Counted from the first letter of the stretch, positions 54,744-63,390 are shown. The stretch: DNA of 64,000 nucleotides from Roseovarius sp. ZX-A-9 (GCF_028369135.1 NZ_JAPWHW010000002.1:124001-188000); one strand, 5' to 3'. The notes: generated by a model not told the origin, from the sequence alone. Made by a program: numbers and translations.

Positions 54744-56354
54744 ATGTCTGAACCATTGTTGGTCATCAAAGATCTGGTCGCCGAAGGATACCAGGAGGAT
54801 CGCTGGAGCCCTATTTTGCGTGGCGTTTCCCTGTCGCTGCAAAAAGGCGAGGTTCTGGGCCTGATCGGGGAATCCGGTGCGGGGAAATCCACACTGGGCA
54901 TCTCAGCAATGGGTCACATGCGGCCCGGCTGCCGTATCGTCAGCGGTTCGATTATGTTTGACGGCATTGATATGGCCACCGCCGCCGAGGAAACCCTGCG
55001 CAAGATGCGTGGCGTGCGCATTGCCTACGTTGCCCAGAGCGCTGCTGCCGCGTTCAATCCTGCGCATACGTTGATGCAACAATTCACCGAAACACCTGTG
55101 TTCCACGGCGTGATGGATTACAAAGAAGCGGAAAAAGCAGCCCAAAACCTGTTCAAGGTTCTGGGTTTGCCCGACCCTCAGGAATTCGGCAATCGTTACC
55201 CCCACCAGGTATCCGGCGGCCAGCTGCAACGTGCGATGGTTGCAATGGCGATGGCCTGCAATCCCGACCTGATCATTTTTGACGAACCCACCACCGCGCT
55301 GGACGTAACAACCCAGATCGAGGTTCTGGTCGCCATAAAAGATGCCATTCGCAACTTTGACACGGCAGCTCTGTATATCACACATGATTTGGCCGTTGTG
55401 TCTCAAATCGCCGACCGCATCATGGTACTGCGCAATGGCCAAGAGGTGGAAACCGGCGATACACGTCAGATCATCGAAGCCCCGACCCAAGAATACACCC
55501 GCGCATTGGTAACGGTTCACCACAAGCACGACGAAAAAAATCACCCTGATGACAGGGACGCAGAAGTATTGGTGATGCAAAATGTTTCTGCCAGCTATGG
55601 CAGCGGGGTCAAAATTCTGGATGATGTCAGCATCACTGTGACCAGAGGCAAAACCGTGGCCTTGGTCGGCGAGTCCGGGTCAGGAAAGTCGACTGCGGCC
55701 CGTGTGATCACTGGGTTGTTGCCACAAGACACTGGGACCATCAGCTTTCAAGGCACCCCTCTCGCACCCTCTTTCAAAGATCGCCCCAAAGATCTCTTAC
55801 GACGCATTCAGATGATCTACCAAATGCCAGATGTCGCCCTGAACCCGCGCATGATGATCGCAGATGTTATTGGCCGCCCGTTGGAATTTTATTTCGATAT
55901 TACCGGAGAGGAACAACGAAACCTGGTGTCGGAACTGCTCGGTAAGATCGAACTGGATGACAGCTATCTTGATCGCTATCCATCGGAGTTATCGGGCGGC
56001 GAAAAGCAACGCGTGTGCATCGCGCGGGCACTGGCGGCACAGCCAGATTTGATAGTTTGCGATGAAATCACTTCAGCTCTGGACCCGTTGGTCGCTGAAG
56101 GCATTTTACAGCTTTTGCAGGATCTACAAGACGAATTGGCCGTGTCCTACTTGTTTATCACTCACGACCTTGCAACGGTCAAAGCCATATCAAACGAAAT
56201 CGTGGTGATGCACAAAGGCAGGGTTGTGGAACAAGGCCCGCGCGAAGAAATACTCGCGCCACCGCACCATAAATATACCGAACTATTGCTATCTTCGGTC
56301 CCAGAGATGGACCCCGATTGGCTGAAAAACCTGATACAACACCGCAAAGCGTAA
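54744..56354 (+). CDS. Fused ABC ATPases, DppD-DppF type
   Basis: 536 residues with two nucleotide-binding domains in one chain. The first has GESGAGKST, VSGGQLQRAM and IFDEPTTALD; the second, from about residue 275, has GESGSGKST, LSGGEKQRVC and VCDEITSALD. In the second domain Walker B ends DE-I rather than DEP. These domains are usually two genes; the fusion keeps the usual order. The ATG at 54744 is preferred. It completes the importer with the two permeases and the binding protein at 48072. Confidence 0.92.
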   Translation: MSEPLLVIKDLVAEGYQEDRWSPILRGVSLSLQKGEVLGLIGESGAGKSTLGISAMGHMRPGCRIVSGSIMFDGIDMATAAEETLRKMRGVRIAYVAQSAAAAFNPAHTLMQQFTETPVFHGVMDYKEAEKAAQNLFKVLGLPDPQEFGNRYPHQVSGGQLQRAMVAMAMACNPDLIIFDEPTTALDVTTQIEVLVAIKDAIRNFDTAALYITHDLAVVSQIADRIMVLRNGQEVETGDTRQIIEAPTQEYTRALVTVHHKHDEKNHPDDRDAEVLVMQNVSASYGSGVKILDDVSITVTRGKTVALVGESGSGKSTAARVITGLLPQDTGTISFQGTPLAPSFKDRPKDLLRRIQMIYQMPDVALNPRMMIADVIGRPLEFYFDITGEEQRNLVSELLGKIELDDSYLDRYPSELSGGEKQRVCIARALAAQPDLIVCDEITSALDPLVAEGILQLLQDLQDELAVSYLFITHDLATVKAISNEIVVMHKGRVVEQGPREEILAPPHHKYTELLLSSVPEMDPDWLKNLIQHRKA

Positions 56355-56484
56355 CCCTGACGGCTGACAGTTTGCTGCTACATCAGCCAGTAAGCTGTTT
56401 TCCCGTGGGCCGGAATATCCCCGTCACATGTTTCACACTTCCACGGCTCAGTGCTTCAGAGCCGAGCGGCGTAGTTGCTTTCGA

Positions 56485-56504
56485 CTTGTAAGTGTCTTGT
56501 AAGT
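56485..56504 (+). promoter_or_regulatory. Direct-repeat box CTTGTAAGT-N2-CTTGTAAGT
   Basis: Two identical 9-mers 11 bp apart, 49 bp before the DUF6134 ATG. An almost identical box precedes the thermostable-hemolysin-family gene at 59229. The 11-bp period is typical of OmpR-class regulators, and such a regulator is encoded between the two boxes. Confidence 0.68.
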
Positions 56505-56552
56505 CTCGCCCTTCATTGAACCCGAAATCGCAGCGCAACAATGGAGTTTTAC

Positions 56553-57146
56553 ATGCGTCTTTTTGGTATTTTTCTCGGGATTGCCGTCGCATTGGCGGCT
56601 CCTGTCAACGCCCTGTCTATTCTTTCAGATGGAAGGCTGGCCTTTGATGTCATGCGCAACGGCAAGGACATCGGCGATCACAGCTACAATTTTTCCGGCC
56701 CAAGCGGCGCGTTTACCGTGACGGTGGCAACCAACGTCGAGGTGAAAGTCCCCTTGATCCGCACCACCGTCTACAGCTTCAAGCACGCAAGTGTAGAGAC
56801 CTGGAAAGGTGGCAAGTTGCAGCAACTCAGCTCGGTTACAAATGATGATGGCACACCACATGAGTTGAAAACCAAGAACAAGGGCGTCCTGCCCGCCAGT
56901 TTGTGGAACGACGATATCGTGCGCAGTGGCAAGCTGATGAACACCGTCGACGGCACGATCATGAATGTCCGCGTCGCCGATCTTGGGACTGAAACGGTAA
57001 ACACCAAACGCGGCTCAGTGCCGGCGCATCATTACCAGGTGTCCGGTGATCTGGCGCGCGACCTTTGGTATGATGCCAACGGCAATCTTGCGCAGGTGGC
57101 GTTCAGGGCAGATGATGGGTCCACGGTCATGTACATTCGAAAATAG
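56553..57146 (+). CDS. DUF6134-family exported protein
   Basis: 197 residues with a signal peptide (about 1-20, VNA before LSILSDG) and the FDVMRNGKDIGDHSYNFSG core and DGTPHELKTKNKG block of DUF6134, a beta-rich family of unknown role. The ATG at 56553 follows GGAG; an earlier in-frame ATG at 56541 is possible. It precedes the response-regulator gene by 13 bp and carries the direct-repeat box upstream, so it is probably autoregulated with the two-component system. Confidence 0.78.
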   Translation: MRLFGIFLGIAVALAAPVNALSILSDGRLAFDVMRNGKDIGDHSYNFSGPSGAFTVTVATNVEVKVPLIRTTVYSFKHASVETWKGGKLQQLSSVTNDDGTPHELKTKNKGVLPASLWNDDIVRSGKLMNTVDGTIMNVRVADLGTETVNTKRGSVPAHHYQVSGDLARDLWYDANGNLAQVAFRADDGSTVMYIRK

Positions 57147-57159
57147 GACGATTTTCCGA

Positions 57160-57849
57160 ATGCGGCTTTTATACATCGAAGACAATGAGAAGCTGGCGCT
57201 CAATACGAGCGCCAGTTTGCGTAAAGCAGGATTTGTGGTGGACGTGGTCGCTACCGCTGGCGACGCCTTGCATGCGGCCAAGAGCTTTGACTACGATGTA
57301 TTCATTCTGGACCTCGGCCTGCCGGACCGCGATGGTCTGGATTTACTGCCACAGATCAAACAGAGCAATCCGCAGACACCGGTGATCATCTGCACGGCTC
57401 GGGACGCGTTGGAGGACCGGATCAAGGGGCTGAACACCGGATCGGACGACTATCTGATAAAGCCGTTCGCGGTCACCGAACTGATCGCGCGGATCAACGC
57501 TGTGTTGCGCCGCCCCGGTGGGGCGTTGGGAGTGACACTGACATTTGGCAACGTGACCTTTGAAACAACAGATCGCACACTGACGATTGGAGGAGTCGCC
57601 AGTGCCTTCTCCAAACGCGAGCTTGCCTTGTTGGAGATATTCCTGCGTCGTTCAGAACGTGTCATAACAAAAGATGCCATTGAAAACGCACTGTATAGTT
57701 TCGATGAGGCCGCCACCCCGAATGCCATCGAAGTGTTGACCCACCGTGTGCGCAAAAAACTTGCGGACCAAGGGGCTACCATCGAAATCCACAACCTGCG
57801 CGGCATCGGGTATGTTCTTCACGACTGCAAGAAGGACGGCGAGACGTGA
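57160..57849 (+). CDS. OmpR-family response regulator
   Basis: 229 residues. Receiver domain with IEDNE, phospho-acceptor Asp51 (FILDLGLPD), Thr in ICTARD and Lys in YLIKPFA. The winged helix follows (SKRELALLEIFLRRSERVIT, then NAIEVLTHRVRKKL). The ATG at 57160 is preferred over the long upstream reading. Its stop overlaps the kinase start (ATGA-like). It is the probable binder of the boxes at 56485 and 59229. Confidence 0.9.
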   Translation: MRLLYIEDNEKLALNTSASLRKAGFVVDVVATAGDALHAAKSFDYDVFILDLGLPDRDGLDLLPQIKQSNPQTPVIICTARDALEDRIKGLNTGSDDYLIKPFAVTELIARINAVLRRPGGALGVTLTFGNVTFETTDRTLTIGGVASAFSKRELALLEIFLRRSERVITKDAIENALYSFDEAATPNAIEVLTHRVRKKLADQGATIEIHNLRGIGYVLHDCKKDGET

Positions 57850-59213
57850 GCGTTTCGACGGTTCTTTTCGGGCCGCGCCGATCCCTAAAGCGACGACTAC
57901 TGCTGAACATCATCACAGCCCTCAGCCTGTGTATCGTGGTTGCCGTCGTCGTGCTTATCAGTGAGTTCAACGAACACCTTGAAGATACCCTCGAAGAGGC
58001 GATGATCGGCGAGGCCAAGGAAGTGATCGCACAGATCGATCCAAGTCTTCCGAGTTTTGGCCTCAACCCCGATGCGCTTCGGTTTCGCGGGGTCAACGGC
58101 AACTTTCGCTATACCGTATTTACGGATGAAGGCCGCCTTGTCGCAGGTGGCGAGGCCTCTGATGAGATCTGGCGGCAGCTTGCAAAACTGCAGGTTGGCG
58201 CTGCGCGTTCCGTCACTTTGCTGGGTGAACGCATTGGCCTTGGGATGCGCGCGACGATCATGGACCAGAATTTTTATGTTCTGGTCTCGACCTTCCCCAA
58301 ACGGAACAATGAAACACGCTTTTCCAAACTTCTGCACGAGATAGAAGAGGAAATCTGGTGGGCCATCCTTGCCGTTCTGATGATCATTTCGGCTGCACTT
58401 TTTGCCACGCGCCGTTCCTTGGCCCCCCTGCGTACCCTGTCCGAACAAGCGCGAGAGATAGGACCTCTGGCAGCCAATCGCAGGCTTGATGCAGGTAAGC
58501 TGCCAGCAGAGTTCGTGCCCTTGATCACAGACGTAAACGAGGCTTTTGCCCGTCTGGAACAAGGCTACAAGGCCCAGCGGGATTTTTCGTCAAATGTGGC
58601 TCACGAAATACGCACGCCTATTGCGGTTCTCAGATCCAGCATTGACCGGATAGAAGACGCGGAACTTGCCCAGACATTGTCGCAAGACGCAGACAAGCTG
58701 GATCGCATTTTCAGCCAGTTAATTGATCTGGCGCGTGCCGATGCGGCCTCGATCTCTGGTTTTGAAACAGTGGATCTGCACGCTGTGGCAGTGGATACCG
58801 CAACGGGGCTTGCCCAGGGTGCCGTGCGCAACAACCGCACTTTGTCGGTCACCGGTGCCGAACGGTCAGAGGTTAGCGGCAATACCGGACTGTTGAGCAT
58901 CGCGCTTGGCAACCTCATCAGGAATGCGCTGCATTGCACCGCTGAACACAGCGAGGTCGAGATCGAAGTCTTGTCCGATCCCCCCGGCTGGCGAGTCCTT
59001 GACCGTGGGCCGGGTGTGCCCGAGGCGCTGAAATCTGCCCTGTTCGAACGTTTCAACCGGGGCGCACACAGCAGTTCAAACAGCAACGGATCGGGTATCG
59101 GACTCGCCATCGTAAAGTCCGTGGCGGACTGTCACAACGCGACGGTCGCCATCGAAAACCGCACGGGGGGCGGCAGCGTATTTTCATTCATTTTCAATAA
59201 CCCACGACCGTAG
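57846..59213 (+). CDS. Sensor histidine kinase
   Basis: 455 residues. Membrane segments near residues 20-42 and 170-190 flank a sensor region. The H-box is SSNVAHEIRTPIAVLRSSI, the N-box NLIRNALHCTAE and the G-box NGSGIGLAIVKSV. It pairs with the regulator gene just upstream. The signal is unknown; co-regulation with the acyltransferase-like gene cassette suggests control of a secreted product or envelope state. Confidence 0.9.
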   Translation: MSVSTVLFGPRRSLKRRLLLNIITALSLCIVVAVVVLISEFNEHLEDTLEEAMIGEAKEVIAQIDPSLPSFGLNPDALRFRGVNGNFRYTVFTDEGRLVAGGEASDEIWRQLAKLQVGAARSVTLLGERIGLGMRATIMDQNFYVLVSTFPKRNNETRFSKLLHEIEEEIWWAILAVLMIISAALFATRRSLAPLRTLSEQAREIGPLAANRRLDAGKLPAEFVPLITDVNEAFARLEQGYKAQRDFSSNVAHEIRTPIAVLRSSIDRIEDAELAQTLSQDADKLDRIFSQLIDLARADAASISGFETVDLHAVAVDTATGLAQGAVRNNRTLSVTGAERSEVSGNTGLLSIALGNLIRNALHCTAEHSEVEIEVLSDPPGWRVLDRGPGVPEALKSALFERFNRGAHSSSNSNGSGIGLAIVKSVADCHNATVAIENRTGGGSVFSFIFNNPRP

Positions 59214-59228
59214 GGCGATTTTTCCCCA

Positions 59229-59248
59229 CCTGTAAGTCTCTTGTAAGT
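59229..59248 (+). promoter_or_regulatory. Direct-repeat box CCTGTAAGT-N2-CTTGTAAGT
   Basis: Same repeat as at 56485 with one base different, 45 bp before the ATG at 59293. It probably places the downstream gene cassette under the response regulator at 57160. Confidence 0.68.
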
Positions 59249-59292
59249 CAGACCCGCGATGACCGTCTCAATACGGAACATTGAGGTAGTCT

Positions 59293-59874
59293 ATGCAAAT
59301 CGAATTTCTGACCGGGGAGTGTCCCGGTCGAGTCGCGGCTCAAGAGCATATCAAACGTGTCTACCGTGACGCGTATGGCGCAGAAGTGAACGCGTTCGCC
59401 CCGCTTTTGGTGGTCGCAAAGCGTCTTGATGGCAAAATCCTGTGCGCGGCGGGCATTCGCACCGCGCAGGACGGGTTTTTCTCGGATATTTACTTGGGCT
59501 CGGGTTTTTCACCTGCGCTGCAGAACGCCGCAAACCTTGACGTGCCCACTGACAACATCATGGAAGTCGTCTCGCTTGCGTCCACCACACCATTCCCCGT
59601 CCTGCCGATGCTGGACAGGATGATCGCTTGGGGGCGCGAAAATGGCATGACCTGCGGTGTCTTCACAGCGACGGCCCCGCTGCGACGTCTCTTGCGCCGC
59701 ACCGGCCTTGGATTTGTCGAACTGGCCCCTGCCAAGATCTCGATGGTGCCAAACCCGCAGGATTGGGGGCACTACTACGATACGGACCCGCGCGTCTGCG
59801 CCTTCAATGACGTGCTGACAAATCCTGTGTTCTTGTCGCCCCGTGCTGTGCCAGTCGCGGCGGAGGCCTCATAG
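59293..59874 (+). CDS. Thermostable-hemolysin-family (T_hemolysin) protein, acyltransferase-like
   Basis: 193 residues matching the T_hemolysin family: LLVVAKRLDGKILCAAGIRT, the YLGSGFSPALQ block, DNIMEVVSLASTTPF and the C-terminal FVELAPAKISMVPNPQDWG. The central pattern resembles LuxI/GNAT-type acyltransferases (a Gly-rich AAGIR strand followed by an acidic-aromatic turn). The name comes from Vibrio members, and hemolysis need not be the role. It abuts the AMP-ligase gene (stop and start overlap at 59874). With that ligase it probably forms an acyl-amine or acyl-ester. Confidence 0.82.
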   Translation: MQIEFLTGECPGRVAAQEHIKRVYRDAYGAEVNAFAPLLVVAKRLDGKILCAAGIRTAQDGFFSDIYLGSGFSPALQNAANLDVPTDNIMEVVSLASTTPFPVLPMLDRMIAWGRENGMTCGVFTATAPLRRLLRRTGLGFVELAPAKISMVPNPQDWGHYYDTDPRVCAFNDVLTNPVFLSPRAVPVAAEAS

Positions 59875-61310
59875 TGAAACAGGTTTTTGACGCACTGTAC
59901 CAACATGCGCAGACCCGTCCGCATGACATCGCCTTCGAAGACGACGCGGGCCAGATCACCTGGCAGGAACTGACGACCCGAGTGGAGCATCTGGCCCGTG
60001 ATCTGGATGCCATAGACGGTGTTGTCGCTATCGGCTTGGCGGGCGGTATCGACTATGTCGTGGCCGATCTGGCGCTGACGGTCAGCGCCAAGCGGCAGGT
60101 CCCGTTGCCGTTCTTCTTCAGCACCGCCCAGAATGCGCATGTGTTGATGGATGCCAAGGTCAGCGCTGTTGTCACCAACTCCCCGGAGCTTTTCGCCGCT
60201 CTGCCGCATCTGACCCAGATCAGCACGCAGATGAACCGTTCAGATCCTCTGGATCTACGGCCCTATGCAGGCGGGGCAGAAAGGATCATTTATACCTCAG
60301 GTTCTTCCGGCACCCCCAAAGGCGTTGTGCTTAGCGACCGGCAGTTGGACGCCTCCATCACGGCCCTCTCTCGCGTGATCGCAGCGGGTCCGGCCGACAT
60401 ACATTTGTCCATCTTGCCTTTGGCGCAACTCTTGGAACAGATATGCGGGATATTCCTGCCCATCGTGGCCGGGGCCAGAACAGTATTCCGGTTCGAGGCA
60501 ACCAAAACGCTCTTTGGCACGCCGATTGCCCCCTTGGTCGCTGCCTTCGAGGATACCTGCCCCACAACAAGCCTGCTGGCCCCCGCCATACTGGGCCGCT
60601 GGCTGGAGGCACTGGGTGATCGCCGCGCGCCTGACAGCTTGCGTTTTGTTGCCGTGGGAGGTGCGTCGAGTGCGCCCGCCTTGATCCACAAGGCACTGGC
60701 TGCGGGCATTCCCATCCACGAAGGCTACGGGTTGTCAGAATGCTGCGCCGTTGTGGCGATGAACACGCCCGGAGACACGCATCCCGGAACTGTTGGGCCA
60801 GTGCTCGACGGGCTGAGCGTGACCCTGGAGCACGGTGAAATCGTCGTCTCTGGCCCCACGATCATGTCTGGCTATCTGAATGGCCCCGCAGCACCAGATG
60901 TGTGGCGCACGGGTGATCTGGGCCATTTCGAGGGCGACCGGTTGGTCATTGACGGGCGCAAGGACGCGCTCCTGGTCACGGGTGCAGGCCGCAACGTCTC
61001 GCCCGAATGGGTCGAACAGCGCGTTAACGCCGATCCGCGTGTCGTCAGCTCCGGTCTTGGGCTGCGCGAAAGCGACGGTGCGCTGGTTCTGATCGTCGTT
61101 GCGGCTGTACCAATCGATCTGGCGCAGATTGAACATTACCTTGCGGATCTGCCGCCCTATGCGTGCCCAGGCGAGGTCATCATCACCGACCCTTCCGAAC
61201 CGGGGCTGCTCTTCCCCGTCGGCACCCCCAACCGTTCTGTTGTCGCAAATATCATCAATTCGCGCCGAGCCGTGGCGCTGTCACGTCCTGCAGAGAGGAT
61301 CGCATCATGA
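59874..61310 (+). CDS. AMP-dependent acyl/aryl ligase (ANL family)
   Basis: 478 residues. The P-loop IIYTSGSSGTPKGVVLS, the A5-type EGYGLSECCAV and the TGD motif (WRTGDLGHFEGD) are present, as is the hinge region GRKDALLVTGAGRNVSPEWV. The C-terminal Lys motif (NGK-type) is replaced by GTPNRSVVANI, with Arg, seen in some acyl-CoA ligases. It probably activates a carboxylic or fatty acid as acyl-AMP for a CoA or carrier. No carrier protein gene is nearby. It overlaps its neighbours by a few bases on both sides. Confidence 0.88.
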   Translation: MKQVFDALYQHAQTRPHDIAFEDDAGQITWQELTTRVEHLARDLDAIDGVVAIGLAGGIDYVVADLALTVSAKRQVPLPFFFSTAQNAHVLMDAKVSAVVTNSPELFAALPHLTQISTQMNRSDPLDLRPYAGGAERIIYTSGSSGTPKGVVLSDRQLDASITALSRVIAAGPADIHLSILPLAQLLEQICGIFLPIVAGARTVFRFEATKTLFGTPIAPLVAAFEDTCPTTSLLAPAILGRWLEALGDRRAPDSLRFVAVGGASSAPALIHKALAAGIPIHEGYGLSECCAVVAMNTPGDTHPGTVGPVLDGLSVTLEHGEIVVSGPTIMSGYLNGPAAPDVWRTGDLGHFEGDRLVIDGRKDALLVTGAGRNVSPEWVEQRVNADPRVVSSGLGLRESDGALVLIVVAAVPIDLAQIEHYLADLPPYACPGEVIITDPSEPGLLFPVGTPNRSVVANIINSRRAVALSRPAERIAS

Positions 61311-62104
61311 CGCGTTCTAACACCGTTCTGATCACCGGCGCAGGCAGCGGCATTGGCAGGGCACTTGCCCTGGAGGCAGCCAGAAAAGGTTTCACGCTGA
61401 TCCTCGCGGGCCGCACCGCGACGACGCTTGAACAGACCAAAGAAGGCTGCATCGGCGCTGATGTGAGATGTGTCGTGGCGGATGTGACCACGCCGGAGGG
61501 ACGCGCCGCAATCATGGATGCAGTCGGGCCCACTCTCGACATACTGATCAACAACGCAGGCGTGTTGAGCGTTGGTCACATCGCTGACATGACCGACGCT
61601 GATCTTGAGCGGATGACCACGACCAACCTTGTGGCCCCCATGGCCCTGACCCGCGACCTGCTGCCGGCCTTGCGCCGCACCAGAGGGCGCATCGTCAACA
61701 TCGGTTCGGTCTTTGGCGATATCGCCTATCCCTACTTTGCGGGATACTCGGCCACAAAATTTGGCCTGCGCGGGTTCTCGGATGCCCTGAGACGCGAGCT
61801 GTCAGGCGCAGGCGTTGGCGTGACCTATATCGCACCGCGCGCCACCCGCACCAACGCCAAAGGCGCGTTCGACGCGCTGGTGGAACCGATGGATATGACG
61901 CTGGACCCGGCCGAAATGGTCGCGTCGCAAGCCTGGGCTGCGATCCTGAAAGGCAAGCGCGAGAGTTTCCCCAAGGGCAAAGAGCGCATCTTCGTCAAAG
62001 TGCAACGCCTGTTTCCGTCGCTGGTCGACAAATCGGTCGGCGCTCAGGCGCGCGATCCCAAAACGCTCGCGGCGCTCAAGCAGCTAACCCCTTCTGAAAT
62101 CTGA
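61307..62104 (+). CDS. Short-chain dehydrogenase/reductase
   Basis: 265 residues. TGAGSGIGRALA near residues 10-21, NNAG, the Ser in NIGSVFG and YSATK are all intact. It ends with a helical tail (PKTLAALKQLTPSEI). The ATG at 61307 overlaps the ligase stop. It probably reduces or oxidises a keto or hydroxyl group of the acyl product. Confidence 0.88.
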   Translation: MTRSNTVLITGAGSGIGRALALEAARKGFTLILAGRTATTLEQTKEGCIGADVRCVVADVTTPEGRAAIMDAVGPTLDILINNAGVLSVGHIADMTDADLERMTTTNLVAPMALTRDLLPALRRTRGRIVNIGSVFGDIAYPYFAGYSATKFGLRGFSDALRRELSGAGVGVTYIAPRATRTNAKGAFDALVEPMDMTLDPAEMVASQAWAAILKGKRESFPKGKERIFVKVQRLFPSLVDKSVGAQARDPKTLAALKQLTPSEI

Positions 62105-62123
62105 AATCTACAGGACAATTCCC

Positions 62124-62984
62124 ATGAGCTATAATGTTATCCGTGCCGCTCAAGCGGACGCAGCATGCGTCACGCCCGCCATTCTTGACCAGATCAAAGA
62201 CCATCTCGACAGCGACGGCTGGACCCTGCTGCGCGGTTTTGCGATGGATATACCTGCCTTCAGCACCATCACATCCCGGTTATGCAAAGCGATCACATTC
62301 GATCCCGCTCGCGAAAATACCGACAAGAACACCCAGAAAGTGGATGCAGGATTGGGGCCCATCGGCCTGCATATCGAAAACGGAAACACCCCCGTCTGCC
62401 CGGACATCGTCGCATTTTACAGCAGCAAGGCTGCCTTTGAGGGGTCGCAAACCACAATTTGCGATGGGCGTCGCGTAGTTGATGCGATGTCCCCAGTGCA
62501 GCGCACGCGTTGGTCCCAGCGCATGATGGTCACCCGAACGCTGCCCGAAGCCTTGTGGAAACGCTACCTTGCAAACGAGCACCCCGCCATCAGCGAACCC
62601 GAAGAGGTGACGCAAGAACATATCCTGCAATTCAAAGCGTCAATCCCGGATCAGGATTTCACGCTGAATGACGACGGATCACTGGAATACCGCATCAAGG
62701 TATTGCCGATCCGCGCATCTTCCTTGTCTGGGGGGCAAGCCTTTGCCAACGCCATTCTGGGGCCGTCGCACAATTACGAACCCCCGGTCTATACGCTGGA
62801 CGATGGCGATATCGTTTCCGCCGATGAAATCGAAGAACTGCGTGATATCGCAGAGACCTGCACGGTCGAGATCAACTGGCAAGACGGCGACGTCGCCGTC
62901 ATCGACAATACCCGCGTCATGCATGGCCGTCGCGCAATCAAGGATCAGGACCGACAGTTGTTCATCGGTATGGGACGCCTTTGA
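62124..62984 (+). CDS. TauD/TfdA-like Fe(II)/2-oxoglutarate oxygenase (clavaminate-synthase/SyrP-like)
   Basis: 286 residues. The facial triad is visible as HIE (H83, E85) and H267 in RVMHGRRAI, with R277 as 2-oxoglutarate anchor candidate. An HxE rather than HxD pair is found in clavaminate synthase and related natural-product hydroxylases. The FYSSKAAFEGSQTTICDGRR block fits the same group. As last gene of the cassette it probably hydroxylates or otherwise tailors the acylated product. Confidence 0.86.
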   Translation: MSYNVIRAAQADAACVTPAILDQIKDHLDSDGWTLLRGFAMDIPAFSTITSRLCKAITFDPARENTDKNTQKVDAGLGPIGLHIENGNTPVCPDIVAFYSSKAAFEGSQTTICDGRRVVDAMSPVQRTRWSQRMMVTRTLPEALWKRYLANEHPAISEPEEVTQEHILQFKASIPDQDFTLNDDGSLEYRIKVLPIRASSLSGGQAFANAILGPSHNYEPPVYTLDDGDIVSADEIEELRDIAETCTVEINWQDGDVAVIDNTRVMHGRRAIKDQDRQLFIGMGRL

Positions 62985-63180
62985 CAGGCTTTTCACGGCA
63001 ACGGCGTTTCGGGCAGAATTTGGTGGAGGTTCGATAACTGGTTCCGCAAAACGCTCCCCATTTTCCTGATGCCGTAGACCCAAGTTCTTTCACCTGAAGT
63101 CTGATATTGGGACCCTCGCAGCATTCCATAGTTGGGGCCTAAACCAGACCGAAGATGCAGCGCAGTATCCTGTGACATGA

Positions 63181-63242
63181 AAGGCCGCCAAAGCGTCCGT
63201 TCCGGACATGCCTGCCAAGGCATCCGGTGTTTTGGCGGCCTT
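63181..63242. other. Compact multi-stem element (three-stem cloverleaf-like)
   Basis: AAGGCCGCCAAA (63181-63192) pairs perfectly with TTTGGCGGCCTT (63231-63242). Inside lie two further hairpins: GTCCG-TTC-CGGAC (63195-63207) and ATGCCT-GCCA-AGGCAT (63208-63223). It lies between convergent genes and may be a bidirectional terminator, a small structured RNA or a mobile recombination site. No T-tract of terminator length follows. Confidence 0.55.
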
Positions 63243-63252
63243 CGCGACGACG

Positions 63253-63390
63253 CTACTTTACCTTTTTGCCACCGATTGACAGCGCAGGTTTTCCCGCCAG
63301 AGAATTAGCCGTGGCTGAAATTTTGGGCTTCTCCTGCTTCGGTTTCTTTGTTTCCTTGTTGCCGCGATTGCTGTTGTTACCCCGGGCCAT
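63253..63390 (-). CDS. Small basic protein (MARGNN family)
   Basis: 45 residues starting MARGNNSNRGNKETKKPKQE and ending GKPALSIGGKKVK, rich in Lys/Gly/Asn. I recognise this as a short conserved protein found widely in Rhodobacterales and rhizobia, of unknown function. The ATG at 63390 is preferred to a longer upstream reading. The charge suggests nucleic-acid binding or a disordered stress protein. Confidence 0.72.
   Translation of the reverse strand: MARGNNSNRGNKETKKPKQEKPKISATANSLAGKPALSIGGKKVK

Noticed and set aside
59293..59874. Calling the protein a proven hemolysin
   Set aside because: The family name comes from a few Vibrio proteins; sequence pattern and gene context fit acyltransferase chemistry better.
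63181..63242. tRNA-like cloverleaf
   Set aside because: No acceptor or anticodon arm pattern, and the loops are too short; kept as an unnamed structured element.
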